NCBI GenBank assembly: GCA_933228675.1
Contig: OW121741.1
Span: forward strand, 60,510,863-60,574,862
DNA length: 64,000 bases
Direction: 5' to 3'
Source: Stomorhina lunata
Lineage: Eukaryota; Arthropoda; Insecta; Diptera; Rhiniidae
Shown: positions 38,373 to 50,815 of the stretch, piece by piece
How the letters are laid out: each line of letters starts with the position of its first letter
Position numbering within the stretch: position 1 is the first letter of the stretch
Translations under genes and position numbers: made by a program
The notes under the pieces: model-generated
What the model was told of the DNA's origin: nothing
Databases searched by the model: none
What the model saw: only the letters and a program-made list of their open reading frames with translations

Positions 38373-39888
38373 CTTGGATACCCTTCACCAATAGTGTTGC
38401 AAAAGTACTTAATGTAATTCCAAGCAAAATTTGGTTATACTAGTATTATATGCAAAGAGTCTTTAAAATTAAGAGTCGGAAAAAGAAAAGCTTTTGGATG
38501 GCATCATCATCTAGAATATTTATGCACCCAAAGGTTAGGTTGGGCAGGTGGCAGATGTCTAGGGAAGCTTCACTTGGGTTCTAAAGTGGTCCCTTTGTGA
38601 AAGATAATGATTACTAGACTACAAGTAGAGAATGCATATTTAAGCCAGCCAGTAGCTTCGAAATAAAATAGACACATATTTTACGAACATTTAATAAAGT
38701 TCGATAGACCAGATAAACCATGCAGAAAAGATGCTTCAAAATGTAGATGCTCTTACATTTGCAATAGCACATCGATTTGATGAAGTTTAAGTATTCTGGC
38801 ATGCAACCCAAAAACACAGTGCCCAGTGAGGGTTGTGCACTTTAATTCGTACGAATTATCCAACTAGTAAAAGTTCTTGATTAGTTATGTAAAACTCTGA
38901 AGTTAGCGGACTGATTTAGGTCAAAGCTTCAACAATGATAAGCCTTAAAATTATAGGGTAAACACTCTTAGTTTTAGATACATACGTGAAGTATATAGCT
39001 TTTGAATGGATGGATATCAGCTTTGTCGGAAAAGTTATTAAAGATTTACTTATTTATCTGAAGTTAGTTAATTAATTAAAATGAACACTTTATCAATAAT
39101 ATTGGGATGTATTGTTCCGGACAGATCCGGTGGATGTTTGGAAAGTTTTGCTCTAGTTCCTTGTACAATTTTAATGTGATTTAATTTATCAGCATTAAAT
39201 CGATTCCCGGTCGGGGTTATATGGGAGATTTCACTAAATGTGAATAGAGCTCGCCCATTTTCAATATCGAACTTTTCAAGAGATCAGAAATACTTTTGTC
39301 AAATGTTGTCCCTCTAGAAAGTTTATTTTAGGCGCTATCGCCCTGAATATCAATATTGTACAACGTCTTTATACTAAATGTCATCATCGTATCTTAGGCG
39401 AAGTTATACGGGATCAATTGTCAAACGTGAACGGATTTGCAATTAAAAAATTTAAATTTTCGTTGATATGTGAGATACTTACATACATATGTAGGTTTTG
39501 AACGGATATCATGTAGTTAGCTGCATTTTTGTACTTTCTAGGAAGATTACCTATAATTTGATATATAATACATTCTCAAATGTTATCATAATGTTCAAAA
39601 GTCGGACACAAAATTAAGATTAATGCAGAGTGTCTGTCTGCTAAAATTAGATTTGTGGAGCTCCTGGATTTTACACAAAATTTTAGGATGTTGTCCCACC
39701 CTGAATTTTATCATTGTCGATCAAAACACCATCGCTTAAACGCTAAATTATATCTACCACAAATTACCGAATGCATCAGGATTTAGTTAATCCCCTGCGA
39801 AGAACGCTATTAAATTTCATCAAAATAAACACCTGAGATATCGACAAAACAGGAGCTCCAAAAACTTGACTACAACAGAAAAAATTAC

Positions 39889-39995
39889 AGACAGGTAGAC
39901 TGACGGACAAAAAAACAGACGGACAGACAAACAAACAGACGGACGGACAGACAAACAAACAGACGGATAGACAGACAAACAGACGGACGGACGGA
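39889..39995. repeat. GACR microsatellite, block a of copy 3
   Basis: Expanded block of gacg/gaca repeats with aaac units, longer than in copies 1 and 2. It produces overlapping PSVCLSV- and PSVCLFV-type open frames on the - strand that are not genes. Confidence 0.9.
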
Positions 39996-40754
39996 GGTTG
40001 CGAAATCGATTCTCCTGCCGATTCTGAGTTGATCGGTACAATTTGAATGGTATTCGTAATCAGATTTGTGGAGTATAGATTTTAGAAAATCCTCACACAA
40101 AGAACGATGTCAAATTTCATCACAATCGGTCTATAAACACATGAGATATCGCTAAAACAATACTTACAAAATGTAAACAAAATTTCTTAGACACGTACTT
40201 TGGGCAATTTGCTGTACATCAAATGTAGTGTTATGGCGATATCTCAATTGTTTATGGACCGCTTTTGATAAAATTTAATAACGTGCTTGGCGGGGGAATT
40301 TCCTAAAATTTGATATAAAATTTATGTAGGTCCGTGCTAAAGGAGGATGGTTTTTCCTATTTCTGCATTTCATTTTTTCAACAAACATTCTCTAATGCGA
40401 ACTTTGGGCAATTTGCGATACGTCAAATTCAGTGTTTTGGCGATATCTCAGTTGTTTATGGACCGATTTTGATAAGATTTTACAGAGTACTTTGGGAAAC
40501 TATTTCCTACAATCTGATATATAACATATTATCACATGTACACCAGGAGTATCTTTTTTCTCTCGTTATTTAAAAGTGTGTTTCAATCAAAAATTTTAAA
40601 ATTTTCGTCTAATTTTTGGTATTTTTTCGATATTTTCGGTGTTTATAAACCGATTTTAATGAAATTTAATAGCGTTCATTGCGGGAGAATTTCCTAAAAT
40701 CTGATATATAATTTATGTAAGAACATCCTCCAGGGGCTTCAGAAACTTGATTTC

Positions 40755-40774
40755 AACAGACAGACAGACAGACG

Positions 40775-40806
<32 letters not shown>

Positions 40807-40810
40807 GACA
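40755..40810. repeat. GACR microsatellite, block b of copy 3
   Basis: Same pattern as block b of the other copies. Confidence 0.9.
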
Positions 40811-40912
40811 TCGCTTAATCGATTCTCCTCCCGATTCTGAGTCGATCGGTATAATTTTTATGGGGTCTACGATCACTAATAAAAAAATTACAAACGGAAT
40901 CACAAACTTATA

Positions 40913-40941
40913 ATACCCTTTCACCTATTGGTGAAGGGTAT
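40913..40941 (-). other. Terminal hairpin of HINE copy 3
   Basis: Same hairpin as in the other copies, followed by six A and a short-dyad monomer (ggacttttctcg). Confidence 0.85.
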
Positions 40942-43521
40942 AAAAAAGGACTTTTCTCGAAAATCTTGGGAGATGGGCGGATAAAATTTATTGGATATCA
41001 TTTCAGAACGGACCTGAATAAATATCCAATGGTCAGAAGTGTTAACAGTTTGTTTTTTTCGGACTTATTAAGAAATTTGATTTTTAAATTTTAAAAAGGA
41101 CTTTAGTCCTTTTCTCGAAAATCTTAGGAGATGGGCGGATAAAATTTATTGGATATCATTTTAGAACGGACCTGAATAAATATCCAATGGTCAAAAGTGT
41201 TAACAGTTTGTTTTTTCGGAATTATTATGAAATTTGATTTTTAAATTTAAAAAAGGACTTTAGTCCTTTTCTCGAAAATCTTAGGAGATGGGCGGATAAA
41301 ACTTATTGGATATCATTTCAGAACGGATCTGAATAAATATCCAATGGTCAAAAGTGTTAACAGTTTGTTTTTTCGGAATTATTAAGAAATTTGATTTTTA
41401 AATTTTAAAAAGGACTTTAGTCCTTTTCTCGAAAATCTTAGGAGATGGGCGGTTAAAATTTATTGGATATCATTTCAGAACGGACCTGAATAAATATCCA
41501 ATGATCAAAAGTGTTAACAGTTTGTTTTTTTCGGAATTATTAAGAAATTTGATTTTTAAATTTAAAAAGGACTTTAGTCCTTTTCTCGAAAATCTTAAGA
41601 GATGGGCGGATAAAATTTATTGGATATCATTTCAGAACGGACCTGAATAAATATCCAATGGTCAAAAGTGTTAACAGTTTGTTTTTTTTGGAATTATTAA
41701 GAAATTTGATTTTTAAATTTTAAAAAGGACTTTAGTCCTTTTCTCGAAAATCTTAGGAGATGGGCGGATAAAATTTATTGGATATCATTTCAGAACGGAC
41801 CTGAATAAATATCCAATGGTCAAAAGTGTTAACAGTTTGTTTTTTTTCGGAATTATTAAGAAATTTGATTTTTAAATTTTAAAAAGGACTTTAGTCCTTT
41901 TCTCGAAAATCTTAGGAGATGGGCGGATAAAATTTATCGGATATCATTTCAGAACGAACCTGAATAAATATCCAATGGTCAAAAGTGTCAACAGTTTGTT
42001 TTTTCGGAATAATTAAGAAATTTGATTTTTAAATTTTAAAAAGGACTTTAGTCCTTTTCTCGAAAATCTTAGGAGATGGGCGGATAAAATTTATTGGATA
42101 TCATTTTAGAACGGACCTGAGTCCTTTTCTCGAAAATCTTAGGAGATGGGATAAAATTTATTGGATATCATTTTAGAACGGACCTGAATAAATATCCAAT
42201 GGTCAAAAGTGTTAACAGTTTGTTTTTTTTTCGGAATTATTAAGAAATTTGATTTTTAAATTTAAAAAGGACTTTAGTCCTTTTCTCGAAAATCTTAGGA
42301 GATGGGCGGATAAAATTTATTGGATATCATTTTAGAACGGACCTGAATAAATATCCAATGGTCAAAAGTGTTAACAGTTTGTTTTTTCGGAATTATTATG
42401 AAATTTGATTTTTAAATTTAAAAAAGGACTTTAGTCCTTTTCTCGAAAATCTTAGGAGATGGGCGGATAAAACTTATTGGATATCATTTCAGAACGGATC
42501 TGAATAAATATCCAATGGTCAAAAGTGTTAACAGTTTGTTTTTTCGGAATTATTAAGAAATTTGATTTTTAAATTTTAAAAAGGACTTTAGTCCTTTTCT
42601 CGAAAATCTTAGGAGATGGGCGGATAAAATTTATTGGATATCATTTTAGAACGGACCTGAATAAATATCCAATGGTCAAAAGTGTTAACAGTTTGTTTTT
42701 TCGGAATTATTATGAAATTTGATTTTTAAATTTAAAAAAGGACTTTAGTCCTTTTCTCGAAAATCTTAGGAGATGGGCGGATAAAATTTATTGGATATCA
42801 TTTTAGAACGGACCTGAATAAATATCCAATGGTCAAAAGTGTTAACAGTTTGTTTTTTCGGAATTATTATGAAATTTGATTTTTAAATTTAAAAAAGGAC
42901 TTTAGTCCTTTTCTCGAAAATCTTAGGAGATGGGCGGATAAAACTTATTGGATATCATTTCAGAACGGATCTGAATAAATATCCAATGGTCAAAAGTGTT
43001 AACAGTTTGTTTTTTCGGAACTATTAAGAAATTTGATTTTTAAATTTTAAAAAGGACTTTAGTCCTTTTCTCGAAAATCTTAGGAGATGGGCGGTTAAAA
43101 TTTATTGGATATCATTTCAGAACGGACCTGAATAAATATCCAATGATCAAAAGTGTTAACAGTTTGTTTTTTTCGGAATTATTAAGAAATTTGATTTTTA
43201 AATTTAAAAAGGACTTTAGTCCTTTTCTCGAAAATCTTAAGAGATGGGCGGATAAAATTTATTGGATATCATTTCAGAACGGACCTGAATAAATATCCAA
43301 TGGTCAAAAGTGTTAACAGTTTGTTTTTTCGGAATTATTATGAAATTTGATTTTTAAATTTAAAAAAGGACTTTAGTCCTTTTCTCGAAAATCTTAGGAG
43401 ATGGGCGGATAAAACTTATTGGATATCATTTTAGAACGGACCTGAATAAATATCCAATGGTCAAAAGTGTTAACAGTTTGTTTTTTCGGAATTATTATGA
43501 AATTTGATTTTTAAATTTAAA
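40942..43521 (+). repeat. 157-bp satellite, array B (about 16 monomers)
   Basis: A short array between two identical HINE copies. It belongs to the B/C/D subfamily, marked by ggaattattatgaaattt monomers with a six-A tract, gggcggttaaaa, catttcagaacgaacctg, and a truncated monomer at about 42118 where acctga joins gtccttttctcg. Its first monomers equal those of array C from about 46594 on. Confidence 0.95.
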
Positions 43522-43537
43522 CAAGTAAGAGTGGTAT

Positions 43538-43554
43538 ATTCGGCTTTGCCGAAT
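43538..43554 (-). other. Subterminal stem-loop of HINE copy 4
   Basis: attcggctttgccgaat, 16 nt inside the left end, as in copy 2. Confidence 0.85.
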
Positions 43555-45070
43555 CTTGGATACCCTTCACCAATAGTGTTGCAAAAGTACTTAATGTAAT
43601 TCCAAGCAAAATTTGGTTATACTAGTATTATATGCAAAGAGTCTTTAAAATTAAGAGTCGGAAAAAGAAAAGCTTTTGGATGGCATCATCATCTAGAATA
43701 TTTATGCACCCAAAGGTTAGGTTGGGCAGGTGGCAGATGTCTAGGGAAGCTTCACTTGGGTTCTAAAGTGGTCCCTTTGTGAAAGATAATGATTACTAGA
43801 CTACAAGTAGAGAATGCATATTTAAGCCAGCCAGTAGCTTCGAAATAAAATAGACACATATTTTACGAACATTTAATAAAGTTCGATAGACCAGATAAAC
43901 CATGCAGAAAAGATGCTTCAAAATGTAGATGCTCTTACATTTGCAATAGCACATCGATTTGATGAAGTTTAAGTATTCTGGCATGCAACCCAAAAACACA
44001 GTGCCCAGTGAGGGTTGTGCACTTTAATTCGTACGAATTATCCAACTAGTAAAAGTTCTTGATTAGTTATGTAAAACTCTGAAGTTAGCGGACTGATTTA
44101 GGTCAAAGCTTCAACAATGATAAGCCTTAAAATTATAGGGTAAACACTCTTAGTTTTAGATACATACGTGAAGTATATAGCTTTTGAATGGATGGATATC
44201 AGCTTTGTCGGAAAAGTTATTAAAGATTTACTTATTTATCTGAAGTTAGTTAATTAATTAAAATGAACACTTTATCAATAATATTGGGATGTATTGTTCC
44301 GGACAGATCCGGTGGATGTTTGGAAAGTTTTGCTCTAGTTCCTTGTACAATTTTAATGTGATTTAATTTATCAGCATTAAATCGATTCCCGGTCGGGGTT
44401 ATATGGGAGATTTCACTAAATGTGAATAGAGCTCGCCCATTTTCAATATCGAACTTTTCAAGAGATCAGAAATACTTTTGTCAAATGTTGTCCCTCTAGA
44501 AAGTTTATTTTAGGCGCTATCGCCCTGAATATCAATATTGTACAACGTCTTTATACTAAATGTCATCATCGTATCTTAGGCGAAGTTATACGGGATCAAT
44601 TGTCAAACGTGAACGGATTTGCAATTAAAAAATTTAAATTTTCGTTGATATGTGAGATACTTACATACATATGTAGGTTTTGAACGGATATCATGTAGTT
44701 AGCTGCATTTTTGTACTTTCTAGGAAGATTACCTATAATTTGATATATAATACATTCTCAAATGTTATCATAATGTTCAAAAGTCGGACACAAAATTAAG
44801 ATTAATGCAGAGTGTCTGTCTGCTAAAATTAGATTTGTGGAGCTCCTGGATTTTACACAAAATTTTAGGATGTTGTCCCACCCTGAATTTTATCATTGTC
44901 GATCAAAACACCATCGCTTAAACGCTAAATTATATCTACCACAAATTACCGAATGCATCAGGATTTAGTTAATCCCCTGCGAAGAACGCTATTAAATTTC
45001 ATCAAAATAAACACCTGAGATATCGACAAAACAGGAGCTCCAAAAACTTGACTACAACAGAAAAAATTAC

Positions 45071-45177
45071 AGACAGGTAGACTGACGGACAAAAAAACAG
45101 ACGGACAGACAAACAAACAGACGGACGGACAGACAAACAAACAGACGGATAGACAGACAAACAGACGGACGGACGGA
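45071..45177. repeat. GACR microsatellite, block a of copy 4
   Basis: Same length and same interruption order as block a of copy 3. Confidence 0.9.
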
Positions 45178-45936
45178 GGTTGCGAAATCGATTCTCCTGC
45201 CGATTCTGAGTTGATCGGTACAATTTGAATGGTATTCGTAATCAGATTTGTGGAGTATAGATTTTAGAAAATCCTCACACAAAGAACGATGTCAAATTTC
45301 ATCACAATCGGTCTATAAACACATGAGATATCGCTAAAACAATACTTACAAAATGTAAACAAAATTTCTTAGACACGTACTTTGGGCAATTTGCTGTACA
45401 TCAAATGTAGTGTTATGGCGATATCTCAATTGTTTATGGACCGCTTTTGATAAAATTTAATAACGTGCTTGGCGGGGGAATTTCCTAAAATTTGATATAA
45501 AATTTATGTAGGTCCGTGCTAAAGGAGGATGGTTTTTCCTATTTCTGCATTTCATTTTTTCAACAAACATTCTCTAATGCGAACTTTGGGCAATTTGCGA
45601 TACGTCAAATTCAGTGTTTTGGCGATATCTCAGTTGTTTATGGACCGATTTTGATAAGATTTTACAGAGTACTTTGGGAAACTATTTCCTACAATCTGAT
45701 ATATAACATATTATCACATGTACACCAGGAGTATCTTTTTTCTCTCGTTATTTAAAAGTGTGTTTCAATCAAAAATTTTAAAATTTTCGTCTAATTTTTG
45801 GTATTTTTTCGATATTTTCGGTGTTTATAAACCGATTTTAATGAAATTTAATAGCGTTCATTGCGGGAGAATTTCCTAAAATCTGATATATAATTTATGT
45901 AAGAACATCCTCCAGGGGCTTCAGAAACTTGATTTC

Positions 45937-45956
45937 AACAGACAGACAGACAGACG

Positions 45957-45988
<32 letters not shown>

Positions 45989-45992
45989 GACA
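45937..45992. repeat. GACR microsatellite, block b of copy 4
   Basis: Same pattern as in the other copies. Confidence 0.9.
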
Positions 45993-46094
45993 TCGCTTAA
46001 TCGATTCTCCTCCCGATTCTGAGTCGATCGGTATAATTTTTATGGGGTCTACGATCACTAATAAAAAAATTACAAACGGAATCACAAACTTATA

Positions 46095-46123
46095 ATACCC
46101 TTTCACCTATTGGTGAAGGGTAT
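46095..46123 (-). other. Terminal hairpin of HINE copy 4
   Basis: Same hairpin as in the other copies, followed by five A and a full-dyad monomer. Confidence 0.85.
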
Positions 46124-46274
46124 AAAAAGGACTTTAGTCCTTTTCTCGAAAATCTTAGGAGATGGGCGGATAAAACTTATTGGATATCATTTCAGAACGG
46201 ATCTTAATAAATATCCAATGGCCAAAAGTGTTAACAGTTTGTTTTTTTTTTTTTCGGAATTATTAAGAAATTTG

Positions 46275-46300
46275 ATTTCTATATTTTAAAAAGGACTTTA
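46275..46300 (+). other. Uninterrupted version of the HINE copy 5 insertion site
   Basis: Here gatttctatattttaaaaagg is intact between two monomers. The left monomer (ggatcttaataa, ggccaaaag, gatttctat) is the left flank of copy 5 (about 52625-52780). The right monomer is the right flank of copy 5 (56281 onward), and the following cttgggag/acgggcctg monomer matches too. Copy 5 therefore sits between two A of this A-tract. Confidence 0.85.
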
Positions 46301-49300
46301 GTCCTTTTCTCGAAAATCTTAGGAGATGGGCGGATAAAATTTATTGGATATCATTTCAGAACGGACCTGAATAAATATCCAATGGTCAAAAGTGTTAACA
46401 GTTTGTTTTTTTGGAATTATTAAGAAATTTGATTTTTAAATTTTAAAAAGGACTTTTCTCGAAAATCTTGGGAGATGGGCGGATAAAATTTATTGGATAT
46501 CATTTCAGAACGGGCCTGAATAAATATCCAATGGTCAGGAGTGTTAACAGTTTGTTTTTTTCGGAATTATTAAGAAATTTGATTTTTAAATTTTAAAAAG
46601 GACTTTTCTCGAAAATCTTGGGAGATGGGCGGATAAAATTTATTGGATATCATTTCAGAACGGACCTGAATAAATATCCAATGGTCAGAAGTGTTAACAG
46701 TTTGTTTTTTTCGGACTTATTAAGAAATTTGATTTTTAAATTTTAAAAAGGACTTTAGTCCTTTTCTCGAAAATCTTAGGAGATGGGCGGATAAAATTTA
46801 TTGGATATCATTTTAGAACGGACCTGAATAAATATCCAATGGTCAAAAGTGTTAACAGTTTGTTTTTTCGGAATTATTATGAAATTTGATTTTTAAATTT
46901 AAAAAAGGACTTTAGTCCTTTTCTCGAAAATCTTAGGAGATGGGCGGATAAAACTTATTGGATATCATTTCAGAACGGATCTGAATAAATATCCAATGGT
47001 CAAAAGTGTTAACAGTTTGTTTTTTCGGAATTATTAAGAAATTTGATTTTTAAATTTTAAAAAGGACTTTAGTCCTTTTCTCGAAAATCTTAGGAGATGG
47101 GCGGTTAAAATTTATTGGATATCATTTCAGAACGGACCTGAATAAATATCCAATGATCAAAAGTGTTAACAGTTTGTTTTTTTCGGAATTATTAAGAAAT
47201 TTGATTTTTAAATTTAAAAAGGACTTTAGTCCTTTTCTCGAAAATCTTAAGAGATGGGCGGATAAAATTTATTGGATATCATTTCAGAACGGACCTGAAT
47301 AAATATCCAATGGTCAAAAGTGTTAACAGTTTGTTTTTTTTGGAATTATTAAGAAATTTGATTTTTAAATTTTAAAAAGGACTTTAGTCCTTTTCTCGAA
47401 AATCTTAGGAGATGGGCGGATAAAATTTATTGGATATCATTTCAGAACGGACCTGAATAAATATCCAATGGTCAAAAGTGTTAACAGTTTGTTTTTTTCG
47501 GAATTATTAAGAAATTTGATTTTTAAATTTTAAAAAGGACTTTAGTCCTTTTCTCGAAAATCTTAGGAGATGGGCGGATAAAATTTATCGGATATCATTT
47601 CAGAACGAACCTGAATAAATATCCAATGGTCAAAAGTGTCAACAGTTTGTTTTTTCGGAATAATTAAGAAATTTGATTTTTAAATTTTAAAAAGGACTTT
47701 AGTCCTTTTCTCGAAAATCTTAGGAGATGGGCGGATAAAATTTATTGGATATCATTTTAGAACGGACCTGAGTCCTTTTCTCGAAAATCTTAGGAGATGG
47801 GATAAAATTTATTGGATATCATTTTAGAACGGACCTGAATAAATATCCAATGGTCAAAAGTGTTAACAGTTTGTTTTTTTTTCGGAATTATTAAGAAATT
47901 TGATTTTTAAATTTAAAAAGGACTTTAGTCCTTTTCTCGAAAATCTTAGGAGATGGGCGGATAAAATTTATTGGATATCATTTTAGAACGGACCTGAATA
48001 AATATCCAATGGTAAAAATGGTTAACAGTTTGTTTTTTCGGAATTATTATGAAATTTGATTTTTAAATTTAAAAAAGGACTTTAGTCCTTTTCTCGAAAA
48101 TCTTAGGAGATGGGCGGATAAAACTTATTGGATATCATTTCAGAACGGATCTGAATAAATATCCAATGGTCAAAAGTGTTAACAGTTTGTTTTTTCGGAA
48201 TTATTAAGAAATTTGATTTTTAAATTTTAAAAAGGACTTTAGTCCTTTTCTCGAAAATCTTAGGAGATGGGCGGATAAAATTTATTGGATATCATTTTAG
48301 AACGGACCTGAATAAATATCCAATGGTCAAAAGTGTTAACAGTTTGTTTTTTCGGAATTATTATGAAATTTGATTTTTAAATTTAAAAAAGGACTTTAGT
48401 CCTTTTCTCGAAAATCTTAGGAGATGGGCGGATAAAATTTATTGGATATCATTTTAGAACGGACCTGAATAAATATCCAATGGTCAAAAGTGTTAACAGT
48501 TTGTTTTTTCGGAACTATTAAGAAATTTGATTTTTAAATTTTAAAAAGGACTTTAGTCCTTTTCTCGAAAATCTTAGGAGATGGGCGGTTAAAATTTATT
48601 GGATATCATTTCAGAACGGACCTGAATAAATATCCAATGATCAAAAGTGTTAACAGTTTGTTTTTTTCGGAATTATTAAGAAATTTGATTTTTAAATTTA
48701 AAAAGGACTTTAGTCCTTTTCTCGAAAATCTTAAGAGATGGGCGGATAAAATTTATTGGATATCATTTCAGAACGGACCTGAATAAATATCCAATGGTCA
48801 AAAGTGTTAACAGTTTGTTTTTTTTTGGAATTATTAAGAAATTTGATTTTTTAATTTTAAAAAGGACTTTAGTCCTTTTCTCGAAAATCTTAGGAGATGG
48901 GCGGATAAAATTTATTGGATATCATTTCAGAACGGACCTGAATAAATATCCAATGGTCAAAAGTGTTAACAGTTTGTTTTTTTCGGAATTATTAAGAAAT
49001 TTGATTTTTAAATTTAAAAAGGACTTTAGTCCTTTTCTCGAAAATCTTAGGAGATGGGCGGATAAAATTTATCGGATATCATTTCAGAACGAACCTGAAT
49101 AAATATCCAATGGTCAAAAGTGTCAACAGTTTGTTTTTTCGGAATAATTAAGAAATTTGATTTTTAAATTTTAAAAAGGACTTTAGTCCTTTTCTCGAAA
49201 ATATTAGGAGATGGGCGGATAAAATTTATTGGATATCATTTTAGAACGGACCTGAGTCCTTTTCTCGAAAATCTTAGGAGATGGGCGGATAAAATTTATT

Positions 49301-50795
49301 GGATATCATTTTAGAACGGACCTGAATAAATATCCAATGGTCAAAAGTGTTAACAGTTTGTTTTTTTTTCGGAATTATTAAGAAATTTGATTTTTAAATT
49401 TAAAAAGGACTTTAGTCCTTTTCTCGAAAATCTTAGGAGATGGGCGGATAAAATTTATTGGATATCATTTTAGAACGGACCTGAATAAATATCCAATGGT
49501 CAAAAGTGTTAACAGTTTGTTTTTTCGGAATTATTATGAAATTTGATTTTTAAATTTAAAAAAGGACTTTAGTCCTTTTCTCGAAAATCTTAGGAGATGG
49601 GCGGATAAAACTTATTGGATATCATTTCAGAACGGATCTGAATAAATATCCAATGGTCAAAAGTGTTAACAGTTTGTTTTTTCGGAATTATTAAGAAATT
49701 TGATTTTTAAATTTTAAAAAGGACTTTAGTCCTTTTCTCGAAAATCTTAGGAGATGGGCGGATAAAATTTATTGGATATCATTTCAGAACGGACGTGAAT
49801 AAATATCCAATGATCAAAACTGTTAACTGTTTGTTTTTTTTTTCGGAATTATTAAGAAATTTGATTTTTAAATTTAAAAAGGACTTTAGTCCTTTTCTCG
49901 AAAATCTTAGGAGATGGGCGGATAAAATTTATCGGATATCATTTCAGAACGAACCTGAATAAATATCCAATGGTCAAAAGTGTCAACAGTTTGTTTTTTT
50001 TTCGGAATTATTAAGAAATTTGATTTTTAAATTTAAAAAGGACTTTAGTCCTTTTCTCGAAAATCTTAGGAGATGGGCGGATAAAACTTATTGGATATCA
50101 TTTCAGAACGGATCTGAATAAATATCCAATGGTCAAAAGTGTTAACAGTTTGTTTTTTCGGAATTATTAAGAAATTTGATTTTTAAATCAAATCTTAGGA
50201 GGTGGGCGGATAAAATTTATTGGATATCATTTCAGAAAGGATCTGAATAAATATCCAATGGTCAAAAGTGTTAACAGTTTGTTTTTTTTCGGAATTATTA
50301 AGAAATTTGATTTTTAAATTTAAAAAGGACTTTAGTCCTTTTCTCGAAAATCTTAGGATATGGGCGGATAAAACTTATTGGATATCATTTCAGAACGGAT
50401 CTGAATAAATATCCAATGGTCAAAAGTGTTAACAGTTTGTTTTTTTCGGAATTATTAAGAAATTTGATTTTTAAATTTTAAAAAGGACTTTAGTCCTTTT
50501 CTCAAAAATCTTAGGAGATGGGCGGATAAGACTTATTGTATATCATTTCAGAACGGATCTGAATAAATATCCAGTGGTCAAAAGTGTTAACAGTTTGTTT
50601 TTTTCGGAATTATTAAGAAATTTGATTTTTAAATTTAAAAAGGACTTTAGTCCTTTTCTCGAAAATCTTAGGAGATGGGCGGATAAAACTTATTGTATAT
50701 CATTTCAGAACGGATCTGAATAAATATCCAGTGGTCAAAAGTGTTAAAAGTTTGGTTTTTTCGGAATTATTAAGAAATTTGATTTTTAAATTTTA

Positions 50796-50815
50796 AAAAG
50801 GACTTAAGTCCTTTT
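50796..50815. repeat. Perfect 20-bp palindrome variant of the satellite dyad
   Basis: aaaaggacttaagtcctttt is fully self-complementary; the usual monomer has TTT at the centre, giving 9-bp arms around TT. The same variant recurs at about 51920, 59932 and 61065. Confidence 0.85.

Larger units (their letters stand above)
38350..40941 (-). mobile_element. HINE copy 3, lacking its extreme left end
   Basis: Same element as copy 2 and, as far as I can compare by eye, identical to copy 4 at an offset of 5182 bp. Its left end lacks caagtaaga: satellite ctcgaaaatcttaggagattag runs straight into tggtatattcgg. The satellite on the left breaks in mid-monomer, whereas the right side resumes at the usual A-tract (gggtat then six A, then ggacttttctcg). 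So this is not a simple insertion; a deletion or exchange joined array A2 to the element. The subterminal hairpin (38356-38372), both microsatellites and the terminal hairpin are intact. It is non-coding. Confidence 0.8.
43522..46123 (-). mobile_element. HINE copy 4, complete
   Basis: Complete element with caagtaagagtgg on the left, stem-loop at 43538-43554 and terminal hairpin at 46095-46123. It appears identical to copy 3 throughout, including the variable block-a microsatellite, which points to a very recent duplication or an assembly duplication. The left flank is a tattatgaaat-type monomer with three of its six A before the element; the right flank starts with five A. The total fits insertion into the A-tract with two A contributed by the element. 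The 79-aa + frame (45516-45755) and 67-aa - frame (43796-43999) are shared with copies 2 and 3, but I recognise no protein family in them. Confidence 0.82.

Noticed and set aside
40942..43521. Satellite array B as an independent insertion
   Set aside because: Its monomers match those of arrays C and D in order, so it is part of the same satellite split by HINE copies.
48794..49102. 102-aa + frame and similar frames (24858, 36685, 58328, 58958, 62072) in the satellite
   Set aside because: The frame continues only where T-run length happens to keep phase; neighbouring monomers stop. Monomer length is not a multiple of three and no family is recognisable.
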